The translations under genes were made by a program, and so were the position numbers. From Datura wrightii (lineage: Eukaryota; Streptophyta; Magnoliopsida; Solanales; Solanaceae), in contig JASDFA010000010.1 in assembly GCA_035772735.1 (NCBI GenBank), positions 28,769,501 to 28,833,500 of the forward strand: DNA of 64,000 bases, read 5' to 3'. The notes beneath the pieces were generated by a model. It had not been told where the DNA came from. It saw only the letters and a program-made list of their open reading frames with translations, and did no database searches. Below are positions 23,896 through 34,876 of this stretch, piece by piece (the stretch's first letter is position 1; each line of letters begins with the position of its first letter).

Positions 23896-25293
23896 TGTTG
23901 TGACTGCGCCCAACCGCACACACAAGCGTACGTGGTCTTAAAAGTAATACAATTTCCCTTTTTAAGAGCCGGATGTCGAACCCACAGGGACTAGACCAAT
24001 TCAGCTAATCATAAAGTTCAAGTGTTATATTTACTTTCGCAAGTGTTAATATAGACTTTTTCAATAAAGTTTACTTAAGTCTAGGGGTGGTCACAGAAAT
24101 ACTCTGAAGTAATTCAAGGAGTAACTAGAGCTAAGGCCAAATAATCATGCGATACTAAGCTTTGTAATGGTTTAAGTATTGAATTATCAATTATCGTCTC
24201 ACATAATTACAATTGCGCGTTCATGGTCTTTCGAGCCTCTGAACACGACAAACTAGCCTCACAACTAAATCGTTGAGCGGGGATGTGACATTCTAGTTCG
24301 TGGGCAATTCAATTATGGGAATGTGGTTTACGAGGTTTATTCTCTTAATTAGGGACTTTCGTACCTCTAATCATTTAACCGAACTTAGCTTCACAACTAC
24401 TTCTACGAGTGGTGATGTGATAATTCTATGTTGGTGTCTAACTCATCCCGTTTTATCAACCAAGCAAGGAAAATTAGGTATAATTTCTTATCCTAACCCC
24501 GAATTATATTGTAAGATGCAAACTTGCTCCCTACATTCTTTGTTCTTGCCTAGGTTTACTTTCTCAAGCTTTTACCTAGGTGTAACGTGTGTGTTTTCAT
24601 GGTTATCAATCATAAAAACAACCATAATTAAGAATGTAAGACAAAACAACAATCAATAACTTAAAACCAAAACACATTCGCATAATCGCAATCATACCTT
24701 GTGGCTTAAACCCTAGAGGAAGGGTTCTAGCCACTCAAGTTCGTATAATTACAATAAAACATAATTAAAGTAACATACTTTCAAGAATTGGTAGAAGAGA
24801 AGATGAAATTTAAGAACCCTAGGTGAGTTCTCCCACTTCTCCCTTCACTTCTTGGTAGTTTTTCAGAAATATTACGTGACAAAATGTTTTTAGGAGCTAA
24901 GGTACCTATTTATAGTAAATGAGAAATATACAAAATTATGCCCGGCATGGAATAGCTCCGTGGCACGGAGGTGGTCGCGCCAATTTACCTCCGTGACACA
25001 GAGGAATCACGGAAGCAATCTGGAATTTGCATAAAACACACGCCAGGCAGCCCCTTGCCACGATGGCAGCGTGGCACACTGCTCGTGCAACGCGTTAGGG
25101 GTCGTGACACGCCCTTGTAGTGCAACCTGGCCTGCCGTGGCATGTTGCTGTCACGCAGGTGGGCTGTTTCGTGTGTCCTCCTTGCCGACTTTCGCATTTT
25201 GCTTCCGATTCCATTCCTCCACTTCACCAAATCATAGATTAGTTCCTCAAATTCATTTTAAACCTACAAAAACAAGACTAATCATGTTGGTTA

Positions 25294-25352
<59 letters not shown>

Positions 25353-25455
25353 CATTTACATAAAATTACATGAGAATGTATATAAATAAGTAGATAAACA
25401 AGACGAAAACTAAGTTATAAATTATCACTTGGGCATGTCATTTTTCCCAAGATCA
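23896..25455 (-). repeat. 5' LTR of element D
   Basis: It matches 17731-19259 closely but has a much longer (TA)n run (25295-25349, 55 bases against 21). A TATA box read on the minus strand is at 24907-24914, with the U3 hairpins around 24960-25000 and 25070-25150. The end CAAGATCA at 25455 abuts the GGGGA duplication. Open frames in it (24985-25373) mirror those of the other LTR. Confidence 0.94.
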
Positions 25456-25460
25456 GGGGA

Positions 25461-26560
25461 CTCCATGAAAGTTGACTAACTCCCAAATTAAAGTCTAGCA
25501 TAATCCTCAGCTAAATTTGTAGTCTTAACTAGTAGGAAATGTGTTGACTTAGTCATCTAGTCTATAATCACCAATACCAAATCATGTTGTTGGCGCTTAT
25601 GAGGTAAACATATAATGAAGTCTATGTTTATCTCTTCACACTTCCAAGTAGGAATATTGATATCCCGAAGCATACCTCCTGGTCTCTAGTGCTTAACCTT
25701 AACCTATTGTCAATTTGGACACTTAGGCACAAATTCCACAATATCCTTCTTTATGCCATTCCACCTATAGACTTCCCGTATATCACAGTTCATCTTGGTG
25801 GCACCTGGGTGGATAGACTACTGAGAGCTTTGAGTCTCCCTCAGCATCCACTATCTGAAGTCATCCACGTATGGAACACATAATCGGCACTGACATTGGA
25901 GTACCCCATTTCCCCCTTGGGAGAAAACCTCTACTTTCTGATTCTGGATTGCTTCCCTGAACTTAACCAAGATAGGATCCTCATCTTTTTTCGCTTAACC
26001 TCTATCATCAATAAAGATTTTGAACTATTCTGTACAATAACACCACCATCTGCTAAATCGGTAAGGCAAACCCCTACACATGCGGGCTGGTGACATCTCT
26101 AACAAACTCCTTTCCGTGCTCCACATGTATCGTGATTCCCTTGGACAACCTACTATGAGCATCAGCTACTATATTGGCCTTACCTGAATGATTAAGAACA
26201 CTCATGTTGTAGTATTTGAGAAGCTCAAGCCATTTGTCGCAAATTCATGTCCTTATGACTAAATACATACTAAAGGCTCTTTCGGTCCATGAACACATCA
26301 ATATGCACACCATACAAAGAGTGTCTCCAAATCTTCAAGGAAAACACTAGTGCTTCTAACTCAAGGTTGTGTGTCAGGTAATTTTTCTCATAGGTCTTAA
26401 GTTGTCTTGAAGCATGAGAGATGCCCTTACCATGCTGCATCAACAGACACTTGAGCCCAACTTTGAGGTATCACAATACACTATAAAGCCATCCGTGCCC
26501 TCTGGCAGGGTGAAAATTTGAGCGAAAATGAGTCGAGCCTTTAACTCCTAAAATCTCATT
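25461..26560 (-). pseudogene. pol: pol: integrase N-terminus and RNase H (element C)
   Basis: Immediately right of D the minus-strand reading continues the integrase core: LVNFHGVP, then DDMVLVIID-like sequence and the zinc-binding region in decayed form (25460-25900). RNase H follows between about 26130 and 26450, where FMDRKSL and similar motifs are recognisable in shifted frames. No frame longer than about 65 codons is left. The arrangement fits the chromovirus pol of H. Confidence 0.72.
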
Positions 26561-27320
26561 TCACAAGCATCGCACCATTGAAACTTGACCTTCTTATAGG
26601 TCAACCTGGAAAAGGTGAGGCAATGGATGAAAATCCCTCTACAAACCTCCTATAGTAACCAGCTAAACCCAAAAAGCTTCTAATGTAGGTGGGAGTGAAA
26701 GGTCTAGGCCAATTTTTCACTGCTCAATCTTTTGAGAGTCTACCTGTACACACTCACTAGACACCACATGACTGAGAAAGGCAACTGACTTCAGCCAAAA
26801 CTCATATTTGTTGAACTTAGTAAACAGCTGAAAGTCCTTAAGAGTATACAGCCTGATCCTCAAATGAGCAACATGCTCCTCCTTACTTCGAGAACACACA
26901 AGGAAATCGTCTATGAAGATAATGATGAACATATCCAAATATTGCACACCCTGTTCATCAAATCCATAACAGTTGCAGGAGCATTCACTAGTCCAAAAGA
27001 CATAATTATGAATTCATAGTGACTATACCGGGTTCGAAAAGCTATCTTCGAAATGTCACACTCTCTGACTCTGAGCTGACGATAGCCGAACCTAAGGTCT
27101 ATCTTTGAGAAGAAACTAGTGCCCTAAAGATAATTGAACAAGTCATCAATCCTAGGAATGGGATATTTATTCTTTATTATGACCTTGTTCAATTGGTGGT
27201 AGTCGATGCACTTCCTAAGAGAACCATCTTTCTTCCATACGAAAAGAACTGGAGCATCCCATGGGGACTTACTGGGCCGGATAAAACCTTATCTAATAGA
27301 TCCTTCAATTGTTGCTTCAA
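26561..27320 (-). pseudogene. pol: pol: reverse transcriptase (element C)
   Basis: The frame 26947-26717 carries the catalytic region QYLDMFIIIFIDDFLVCSRSKEEHVAHLRI, in which the Asp pair is kept (FIDD). Flanking pieces in other frames give FGLVNAPATVMDLMNRV and the MCIDY-like region near 27190-27240. The segment links to the protease-RT junction at 27320-27440. Shifts and stops show decay. Confidence 0.88.
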
Positions 27321-27960
27321 CTCCTTAAGCTCAGTTGGAGCAGTTTTGTAAGGAGGAATGGAGATGAGTTGCATATCGGGGAAGGGGTCTATTTTAAAGT
27401 CAATCTCCGGCGGGACGCTTGGTAGATTATCTAGGAACACCTTAGGAAACTAATGAACAAATAGGACTAATGGAAGAGTGGGGTTTTCAAACTTAGAATA
27501 TTAACCCAAACTAAATAATATACACAACCCTTGGAAATCATCTTCCTAGCTTTGAGGTAGGAGACAAAAAGGCCTACAGGAACTACGGAACTACCCTTCC
27601 ATTCTAGGATTGGTTCACTATGAAATCAAAATTTTACTATTTCGTTTCTAGAATTGACTAAATCATAACAAGAATACAACCAATCTATGCCAAAGATAAC
27701 ATCAAATTCAGTCATGTCTAGCTCTACTACATCAACTAGGGTGACTTTTTGCAGTGCTGTAGTGGGGCAGTTTCTGTTATACACTCCATTCTAAGACTGA
27801 ATCACCGATAGGAGTGGAGACTAAGAAGGGTTCTGAGAGGATTTTGGGACTGACACCCAAGCTGATAGCAAAATAAGGGGTTACGAAGGATAATATGGCC
27901 TCTGGATCTAGCAATGCATAAACATCAAGGTGAAAAACTCGTCACATACCCGTGAACAAA
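27189..27960 (-). pseudogene. pol: Aspartic protease and protease-RT linker (element C)
   Basis: A linker frame (27440-27189) gives NLPSVPPEIDFKIDPFPDMQLISIPPYKTAPTELKELKQQLKDLLDK, the standard entry into chromovirus RT. Upstream on the minus strand, between 27500 and 27950, the protease is recognisable in fragments (LDPEAILSFVTPYFA, then LGVSPKILSEPFLVSTPIGDS), with Glu in place of Gly in the DPGA box. Frames are broken in several places. Confidence 0.8.
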
Positions 27961-28362
27961 CCTAGTGAGCTCTCCTGATCCTGGCGTGAAACAAAGTTCA
28001 TAGAAACAGTTCTAGAATTGTCCATCAATGGTACTAGATGAGGCCCCCTGCTAGGATGAGTATGCTACTAGAGCTGTGAAGAGGTGGCTTAGGCATAGCC
28101 TCTACCATCACCCTATTTGTCTAATGGCCAATCTCTAAGTCTGTGATCAGGCTTACCATACCTGAACAAGTATCCAAGCCAACCAAAGACTCTCTAAGGT
28201 AGTTCCTACCACACTTCTTGCTAGCTAGGAATGTGTGTCCTTTGATGATGCTCCCCTAAGTCTTAGAGCCGGTGCTATACGCTTATGATTATTTTTGGTC
28301 CAAGATAGGATGCTAGCTGATGACGCAGCTGGGGCTAATGACCTCCAATGGGATTGTGAGCG
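27961..28362 (-). pseudogene. gag: gag C-terminus (element C, left part)
   Basis: The zinc knuckle is still visible near 28130-28180 on the minus strand as FRYGKPDHRLRDW, with two of the zinc-binding Cys lost (to Tyr and Trp). Flanking low-complexity gag linker sequence is shared with H (10560-10860). It stops at 28362, where element I is inserted, and resumes at 48001. Confidence 0.72.
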
Positions 28363-28367
28363 ATATC

Positions 28368-29790
28368 TGATCTTGGGCAAATTTATATGCCCAAGTGATA
28401 CTCAAATATGTCATTTTAGCCTTGTTTATCTATCAATGTTTATACATTCTCATGTGATTGGTAATAAAATGTGAATTTATACTAACCAACATGATTAACA
28501 TTGTTTTGCAGGTAAAAATGTAATTTTCGGAAGCTAAAATGCATGTTGGAATAGATCGGGGTTGGACTCGGATGTGATCAAAGGACAAGGCATTGGAAGG
28601 CACAAAATAAAGAGGCTCTGCGATGGAGCCATGTCACACTACCATCGCGGAGGCCTTCCGCCTGAATAGGGAATTTTTGGCCTATTTCCAGTGAGGGTTC
28701 GCGTTGGGTCCGTGGCACGGTGGCCTAGCTCCGCGTTGCACACCGTGCCACGTTGGGCCTTATTACCTGGACCCCCAATTTTCAGTGAGGGTTCGCGTCG
28801 GTGGCGTGTCACGGAGGCAGTGCTCCGCGATGCACTCCGTGACATGTTGCTTGTTATTCTGGGAAAAATTCCCACTAGTATAAATAGAACACTTAGGTTC
28901 ATTTTTCAATATTCTGACTTGGTGGAGCAAGAACGTGGGTTACAGGCAGTTGAGGGGATGAAATTATCAGGGTTTTTCTCTCTTTCCTTCTCCTTGAATC
29001 CAATTGCTTGTACGTTTAACACTCATTTAACGATGTTTAATCCACAAATCAGTGGCTAATTCCTCTTCTTGCTGAGGTTAAGAATAATTGTATTGAAATG
29101 TAATTGTTGATTAAATTGGTTTTTCATCTTTTCTTCCATGGTTTTTCTATTGATTCTTGTTCTTACTGCATTAATGTGTGGCCTACGTTAATGTACATCT
29201 AAAAAGTCCGGTTTCACTCGAGAGAGCAAGAAATTGGAATGTTGTGAATTAATAGGATATGATCTTTTCTTAGTTTGGGAAAATTGAGAATTGATTTACC
29301 TTCAGGATAGAAATATACCTGAAAGTCGTATTAGTCATTTTAGGAACCAGGTTTGTATGGCTAGAACATGAATTTCGTTTAATCACAAAAATGTAGGTGG
29401 ACGATTCATGATTCTTAAGTTGGGTTAAATACAAGAGTTTTAATCGATTGACAGTAGTTCTTGACTAGCAACCGGATGAAAGGTTAACCAAATTATATTG
29501 ATAATTAATTTCATTACATGTTCAATTAACCTCAGCATGCTCACATTCATAGTTCGGACTCACAGTAGATAATCGTTTTAGACTTAGCATAAAAATTAGA
29601 ACCTAAAAATATCAAACTCTTGGTTACACTGTTGTCTTCATTGTTAAAATTAAAATATAGTAACACTTGAGTAGTTCGTTACCTTATCCCAGTCCCTGTG
29701 GGATCGATACTTGGCTTACTTAAGCCACTTTACTACTTGTTCGACCATGTGCACTTGCATGTAGTTTTATACCCAACAAACGACCGAACA
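28368..29790 (+). repeat. 5' LTR of element I
   Basis: It starts TGATCTTGGGC and ends ccgaaca. U3 contains three GC-rich inverted repeats (about 28615-28665, 28700-28755, 28808-28852), followed by the small palindrome gggaaaaattccc and a TATA box TATAAATA at 28879-28886. Seven bases (aaacgac) near the end are absent from the partner LTR. Open frames at 28639-29059 on both strands recur in the partner and reflect the repeat sequence. Confidence 0.95.
28879..28886 (+). promoter_or_regulatory. TATA box of element I 5' LTR
   Basis: TATAAATA follows directly after the GC-rich hairpin block and gggaaaaattccc. The same arrangement is at 35960-35967 (J), 58266-58273 (K) and, on the minus strand, 18741-18748 and 24907-24914 (D). 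It should drive the genomic transcript. Confidence 0.8.
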
Positions 29791-29796
29791 AGTTTT

Positions 29797-29814
29797 TGGC
29801 GCCGTTGCCGGGGC
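29797..29814 (+). promoter_or_regulatory. Primer-binding site of element I (Asp tRNA)
   Basis: TGGCGCCGTTGCCGGGG then c where J and K have a: 17 of 18 bases complementary to the 3' end of tRNA-Asp(GTC). It lies six bases after the LTR end. About 220 bases of leader with no gene follow before gag. Confidence 0.92.
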
Positions 29815-30034
29815 CTGGCAATTGGTGAATTTGTCTTAAGTGTTATTTTACTATATTTTTATTTTCTTAGTGTTGACAACTTGGTCTTAGCCTGTATTTT
29901 GCAGATTTAATCTCTGCTGAACACTCGCAAGAGACAAGGAGCTGGTGGACTCGTATTTAGAGCCGGAAAGATTATTTCATCGTCAGCGGAGAGAAGCTCT
30001 AGAAAGAAAGCTGTAGTTGCTCAGACAAACACTC

Positions 30035-32325
30035 ATGGAGCAACAACAGAATCCACCAGTAGTACGGTCAATGTTAGTGCCCGAAGAAGTAGCAGCTCGG
30101 CCGGTTCGCGAGGTGGCAATCCCACATGCTAATAATGTCACATCTAGCATCCGCAAACCTGAGCCAGTAGGGAGGTTCGAGCTCAAACAAAACATGGTGC
30201 AATTGCTGCACACTAGCGGGCAGTTTACAGGTCTCCCTCATGAAGATCCACAGCAGCATCTCCAAAATTTTTTGGAGATAAGTGACACTTACATCCTCGC
30301 TGGAGTGTCATCAGATTATGTCAGGCTTACATTGTTCCCATTTTCACTAATGGGAGAAGCCAAGAGGTGGTTGAAAGATGAGCCACCTAATTCTATTTCT
30401 ACATGGGATGATCTTGCAAGGAAATTCTTGATATGATTTTTTCCCTCCGGTAAAACAACAAGACTTAGAAGTCAAATTCAATGTTTCAAACAGAGGAGAG
30501 GGAGAGAATCTATATCAGGATTGGGAGAGATTCAAGTCCATATTGCAGGATTTTCCTCATCATCATCAATCCAATGATGTGATGGTGCACACTTTTATAG
30601 AGGGTTTGGAACCCCATACAAAAATATTGCTAGACTCAGCAGCTGGGGGACAAGCGCTGGAGAAAACTTATGAGGAGTTGTATACCTTGTTGAACCGTAT
30701 TTCGCAGGGCAATCCGGAGTGGAATGTTGATTCATCAAGAGGAGGGACAAGGAAAGCAGCAGGAGTTCTAGAAGTGGATGGTTTTACAGCTATTGCTGCA
30801 CAGATAGCTGCCTTACAGAATCAACTCAACACCCACTTCAGTAACATGACAATGAACCAGCCTCAAGCCCTAGTGAATGCAGTGCCGCAGATTTGGTGTG
30901 AAGTGTGCGGGAGCAGTGAGCACTCAGCTGAGTGTTGTGGAGCAAATCCTGACTCGGTGAACTTTGTGGGAAATGTACAAAGGAACAACCACCAATAGTA
31001 TGGCAACAACTACATTTCCAATTGGAGGAATCATCCTAATTTCTCCTGGGGTAGCAACAACCATCAGGGGCAAAGTTCGAGTCAGGGTGTGCAAAGGAAC
31101 CGAGGAGGGCAGTAGAATTATCAAGCACAATTTAGAAACAACAATGCACCTCCTCCACCACCATCACCCAGCATTGAGGAGATGTTCAAGACGATGATAG
31201 CTAACCAAGATCAATTGCAGGCTGACTATGTGAAATTGGCAGCCGAGGTGAAAAACAACCAGTTAGCTACTAAGGCACTTGAATATCAATTTGGGCAATT
31301 TGCTGGAGCCCAAAACACCAGGCCTAGAGGAGGACTTCCGAGTGACACAGATCCCAACCCCAAGCAAGTAAATGCGGTGACCACAAGGAGTGGTTTGCAG
31401 CTGAAAGAGGTGGAACCAGAAACACCACCTCAACAATCGGGAGCAGCAGAAGTCGAGAGGGAGCAAAGTGATAAGAGGGGGAAGACAAAGGAAGCTGAAT
31501 CAGAAAGACCACCACCCTCGTTCCCTCAATGATTAAAGAAACAAAAGGAGGAGGCGTGTTTCAAGAAATTCATGGAGGTGCTGAAACAGGTACATATTAA
31601 CTTACCTCTTGTTGATGTTTTGCAGGGAGTGCCGAAGTATGCCAAATATATAAAGGACATCGTGGCAAAAAAAAAGTCGGTTGACTGAGTATGCTACGGT
31701 GGCTCTCACGGAGGAGTGCACTTCCCGGATACAAAACCGACTGCCCACAAAGCTCAAAGGTCCTGGGAGCTTTACTATACAGATTACTATTGGGCAGAGT
31801 ATCTGAGCTCGTGGATTATGTGATTTGGGAGCGAGCATTAATTTGATGCCGTCATCGGTATTCAAAAATCTAGGTCTAGGGAGTCCAAGAACCACAACAG
31901 TGATCTTGCAATTAGTGGATCGGTCCTTAGCCAGACCTGATGACATTGTGGAGGGACGTTCTGGTGCAAGTAGGCTCCCTGATCTTCCCGGTAGATTTCG
32001 TCGTGATGGATTTTGAACAAGACGCGGAAGTCCCATTTATTTTGGGACGTCCTTTCTTGGCGACCGGGAAAGCGCTGATTGATGTAGCTGTGGGGCAGCT
32101 AACCATGCGAGCACACGACAAGGTGCAAGTGTTCGATGTGTACAAGGCCTCCAAGCTCCCGACTGTGTACGAGGAACTCCAGTGATCAATGTGATTGATC
32201 GAGTTGATGATGCACGGATAAAGGATTCACGAGAGTTATTGGGAAAACCACCAGAACAATGTAAGCACTACTGGGGGGAGGACGGTGGTCGAGAGAAAAC
32301 GTCCATCACCCTAGAGGATAACTGA
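30035..32325 (+). pseudogene. gag-pro: gag-protease polyprotein (element I)
   Basis: The start is placed at the ATG of MEQQQNPP, because the open sequence before it has no in-frame ATG in I or J. Capsid blocks LPHEDPQQHLQNFLEISDTY, VRLTLFPFSLMGEAKRWLK and IEGLEPHTKILLDSAAGGQALEKTYEEL are followed by an intact zinc knuckle CEVCGSSEHSAECC (about 30898-30940), a poly-Pro linker and protease (a DLGAS-type active site near 31810-31830, FILGRPFLATGKAL near 32037). It is dead: TGA at 30434-30436, an insertion near 30495, TAG at 30997, TAG near 31109, TGA at 31531 and further shifts near 31670 and 31960. No RT follows. Confidence 0.93.
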
Positions 32326-32334
32326 GCTGAATGA

Positions 32335-32382
32335 CGTCGAGCCGCGACGGTAAACCAGGCGCTGCACGGGAGGCAACCCGTG
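32335..32382 (+). promoter_or_regulatory. Double-hairpin module after protease (element I)
   Basis: Ten bases after the protease stop lie CGTCG-agccg-CGACG (32335-32349) and CACGGG-AGGCAA-CCCGTG (32365-32382), both perfect. The same pair lies after the protease in J and D. In D the second stem has changed to CTTGGG/CCCAAG with an unchanged loop. Confidence 0.75.
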
Positions 32383-32965
32383 AAATTTTTCTTTATAAAT
32401 TGTGAATAGATTTTTCTTTTTTTTTTCTTGATTAACAACAAAATTTTTAGTTTTTATTTTTGTTTTTATTTTTATTTTGAGTGAAATCTATAATTCTAAC
32501 CAATTTCTTGTAGTAAGATAAATTTCAGGTCGAACAGAGGGAAAATATGCAAGGAATCGCAAAGGAAAATTCGAGGTATGAAAATCAAGAAAAAGTGGCA
32601 AAACAATTAGCTAGGGCGATAGCTCCGTGTCACGGAGGAGGGCCTCCGCGTTACCCTCCGTGACACGTTGAGGTGTAAATCCGGAATTTTAAAAGAATTC
32701 CAGAACACCCTCGCGACAGCTCCGTGTCACGAAGGCAGTGCTCCGCGATGCACTCCGTGACACGTTGCTGTGTATATCGCGACGGGTCACACCGGGTCGC
32801 TGGGTGACCCGCGCGAATTTCCCATTTTTAAACCCCGAATCCCCCTAAATTTTCCTTATTACTCACACATTCCGCAACCAATCCCCCTAAAACCCCTCCC
32901 CCTTCAACGTGACACGGAATAGGCCAAGGATTTCATTGAGTTTTCTTCAATTCTTCGAATTCAAG
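32383..32965 (+). promoter_or_regulatory. Putative internal promoter region upstream of ORF2 (element I)
   Basis: No protein is encoded. Two copies of the U3-type hairpin occur: GTGTCACGGAGG with CCTCCGTGACAC (32627-32666), and GTGTCACGAAG with CTCCGTGACAC (32724-32763). A further inverted repeat CGGGTCAC/GTGACCCG follows (32783-32811). These resemble the block directly upstream of the TATA box in the LTRs, so an internal start for an ORF2 transcript is plausible but inferred. A good splice donor, AAG|GTATGT, ends the region at 32965. Confidence 0.45.
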
Positions 32966-33651
32966 GTATGTTCTTCAATTCCATCTCATTTCTCGTCGAT
33001 TTTCTTCGATATTGAACATGTGATATGAGCTAAACTTGCCCTAAGTAGAAATTAAGCGTAAATTCAATTGAATTATTGTTAATGGATGTTCGTAGTATCA
33101 TTGTGATTGCTTGAACTCGTGCATAATTTAATCGAATTTTTGATACAATCTTAGCTAGGGCTTGCTTTTGAATTTGAAGTGGAAAAATGTAGTGAACTCG
33201 TGAAATTCATGCTGGGTTGTACATGTTGAGTGAGGTGAGTCGATATGCTAATTGTTATTATGCTAAAAGACCGACGGATTCTCGGGTTAGGGGAATATTG
33301 AAATTTGCAAGAAGTGGGTGAGTTGTATAGGTTCATGTACATAAATTCTTGTTGTTTTCGTTTCTTTGTTTCTCCTTGCTACGTGCAATGGGATTAAATT
33401 GTTATCGATGGTAATGATTGTGGATAGCTGTACGAAGTTTAAGTAGTACATAGAATATATACCGTCGAATTCTTCGAATGCACTAAGCATGTTTGTATAT
33501 TTGGTTGTTTGTTTGTGTAAATAGGTATGATCTTGTCGTAATGTTGTAATTTTAGCTAAGGACTAAGTGTGGGGTAGCCTAGCTTAACCCAACCTTAGTC
33601 GAAGCAAATTTTCATGGGCTTAACATTGAACGTGTCTGTTTGGTTTGACAG
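32966..33651 (+). other. Predicted 5' UTR intron of ORF2 (element I)
   Basis: The donor is AAG|GTATGT and the acceptor tttgacag|g lies five bases before the ORF2 start codon. The 686-base interval is T-rich with stops in all frames. J has the same donor and acceptor at 40062 and 40763, giving an interval of 702 bases despite many base changes between them. Splicing is predicted from sequence only. Confidence 0.55.
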
Positions 33652-33656
33652 GAACA

Positions 33657-34876
33657 ATGGAAAGCAGGCAGGACAAAGGGAAAGGCGCATCAACATCTGG
33701 TGCCGGAAGAAAGAGAATCAGACTAGGCACAGCAGTCTCAGCAGCACCAGCAGTTCCACGCGGCCAACGCCGCCAATACGGAACCAGGTGGGTGACAGAA
33801 GAGGGGAAGAAGTTGTATGCAAAGAACAAGGAGAGTAAGTACTTCCCCGAGGAACACATAGCACGGGAACCGTTGGCACAGGAGTTCCCTAGGATTGTCC
33901 ACAGGATCGAGGCAGCTGGGCTCAATTTCATCTTTGAAGAGCCCAAGGAATGCAACTTGCACCTGATTGGGGAATTCTATGCCAATTGGAACCCGACTCT
34001 CAGAAGTCACACCATCAAAATCAGAGGTCAAATAGTCACCTTTGAGCCCCACCACCTCAATGCTATCCTAGGGGCGCGGGACACAGACGCCCACGTGCTT
34101 TGACAGCGGAACATCACTCCACCATATGCGGACATCAGACACACCTTGTGTGGAACCAGACCGATGGCTAGATGGAGCAGACACAAGGAGAGGGGCTAGC
34201 ATCAGACTTTGCCCTATTCACAGATGAACAGGGAAGCCAGAATATGGCTTAAGATCATTTGTTCTTGCCTAATCCCAGGGGTACATATGACAGATGTAAC
34301 CAGGGATCGTGTATGCCTGGTGTACGCCCTGAGGAAAGGGCTGGAGATCAACGTTGGGGCGGTGATTATCTCAGCCATAAAGAGAGCCCGGTTGCATCAG
34401 GGGCACAGATATGGATTTGGTGGACTACTCACCACATTCCTGAGGGGCCTAGATGTTGACGAAGAGGCCCTTGACTACATCTCGCAGATGGAGCGGCGGG
34501 CCATAGATGTCACTAAAACTAAGGCACCCGACACCACCCACGGGCCTATTCTTACACTTGTAGAGCGACATGCTCGGGATGATCAGTACATGGATCGCAT
34601 GTACGGGATGCAGATGCTCCAGCTGAGGATAGGCGGGAGGCCGGCAACAGAGGAGGAGCTATGGCAGCTCAAGCTAGACTACCCTTTTGGCGAAAATGCT
34701 AGGGTTCTATGCCGAGTGGGGCCAACTTTTGTGGAGCCCATGGATGATGATGTCCCCACAGACGAGGAGACACGTCGAGAGGACTCTGATGTGGAGTCCG
34801 ATGATGACGATGGGGTGATTCAGACATGGGAGATGAAACAGCAGCACCTGATGAAGAAGTGGAGTATTTTGATTGA
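33657..34876 (+). pseudogene. ORF2, 'putative plant transposon protein' type (element I)
   Basis: It begins MESRQDKGKGASTSG followed by a basic patch RKRIRLG. The core (RRQYGTRWVTEEGKKLYAKNKESKYFPEEHIAREPL, then LPYSQMNREARIWLKII and MTDVTRDRVCLVYAL) resembles the family annotated in plants as putative plant transposon protein, often found in Athila elements downstream of pol. The C-terminus is very acidic (DDDVPTDEETRREDSDVESDDDD). TGA at 34101-34103, another stop near 34197-34199 and a frame change near 34815 break it. Enzymatic function is unknown. It sits where env-like genes are found in Athila elements, but I see no signal peptide or membrane segment. Confidence 0.72.

Larger units (their letters stand above)
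17731..25455 (-). mobile_element. Element D: Athila-type non-autonomous element inserted in C
   Basis: The 7725-base element has two LTRs (17731-19259 and 23896-25455), an Asp-tRNA primer site beside the right LTR, gag and protease on the minus strand, and no RT, RNase H or integrase. It is bounded by a perfect GGGGA duplication (17726-17730 and 25456-25460). Its LTRs begin TGATCTTGGG and end CAGTCACAACA in its own orientation. It also lacks the ORF2 found in I and J, and its gag is more divergent from K than theirs. Confidence 0.94.

Noticed and set aside
28639..29059. 87- and 122-codon frames in the LTR of I, conserved at 46746-47271
   Set aside because: They are conserved because the two LTRs are copies of each other. 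The frame crosses the TATA box and the hairpin repeats, and J and K do not keep it.
34259..34459. Additional frames overlapping gag, protease and ORF2 (also 37968-38285, 60232-60549, 61082-61501)
   Set aside because: They are alternate-frame or antisense shadows of the recognised genes with no motif of their own.
33657..34876. ORF2 as a viral-type envelope gene
   Set aside because: The position fits, but there is no signal peptide, transmembrane segment or cysteine-rich ectodomain; it has a basic N-terminus and an acidic C-terminus.
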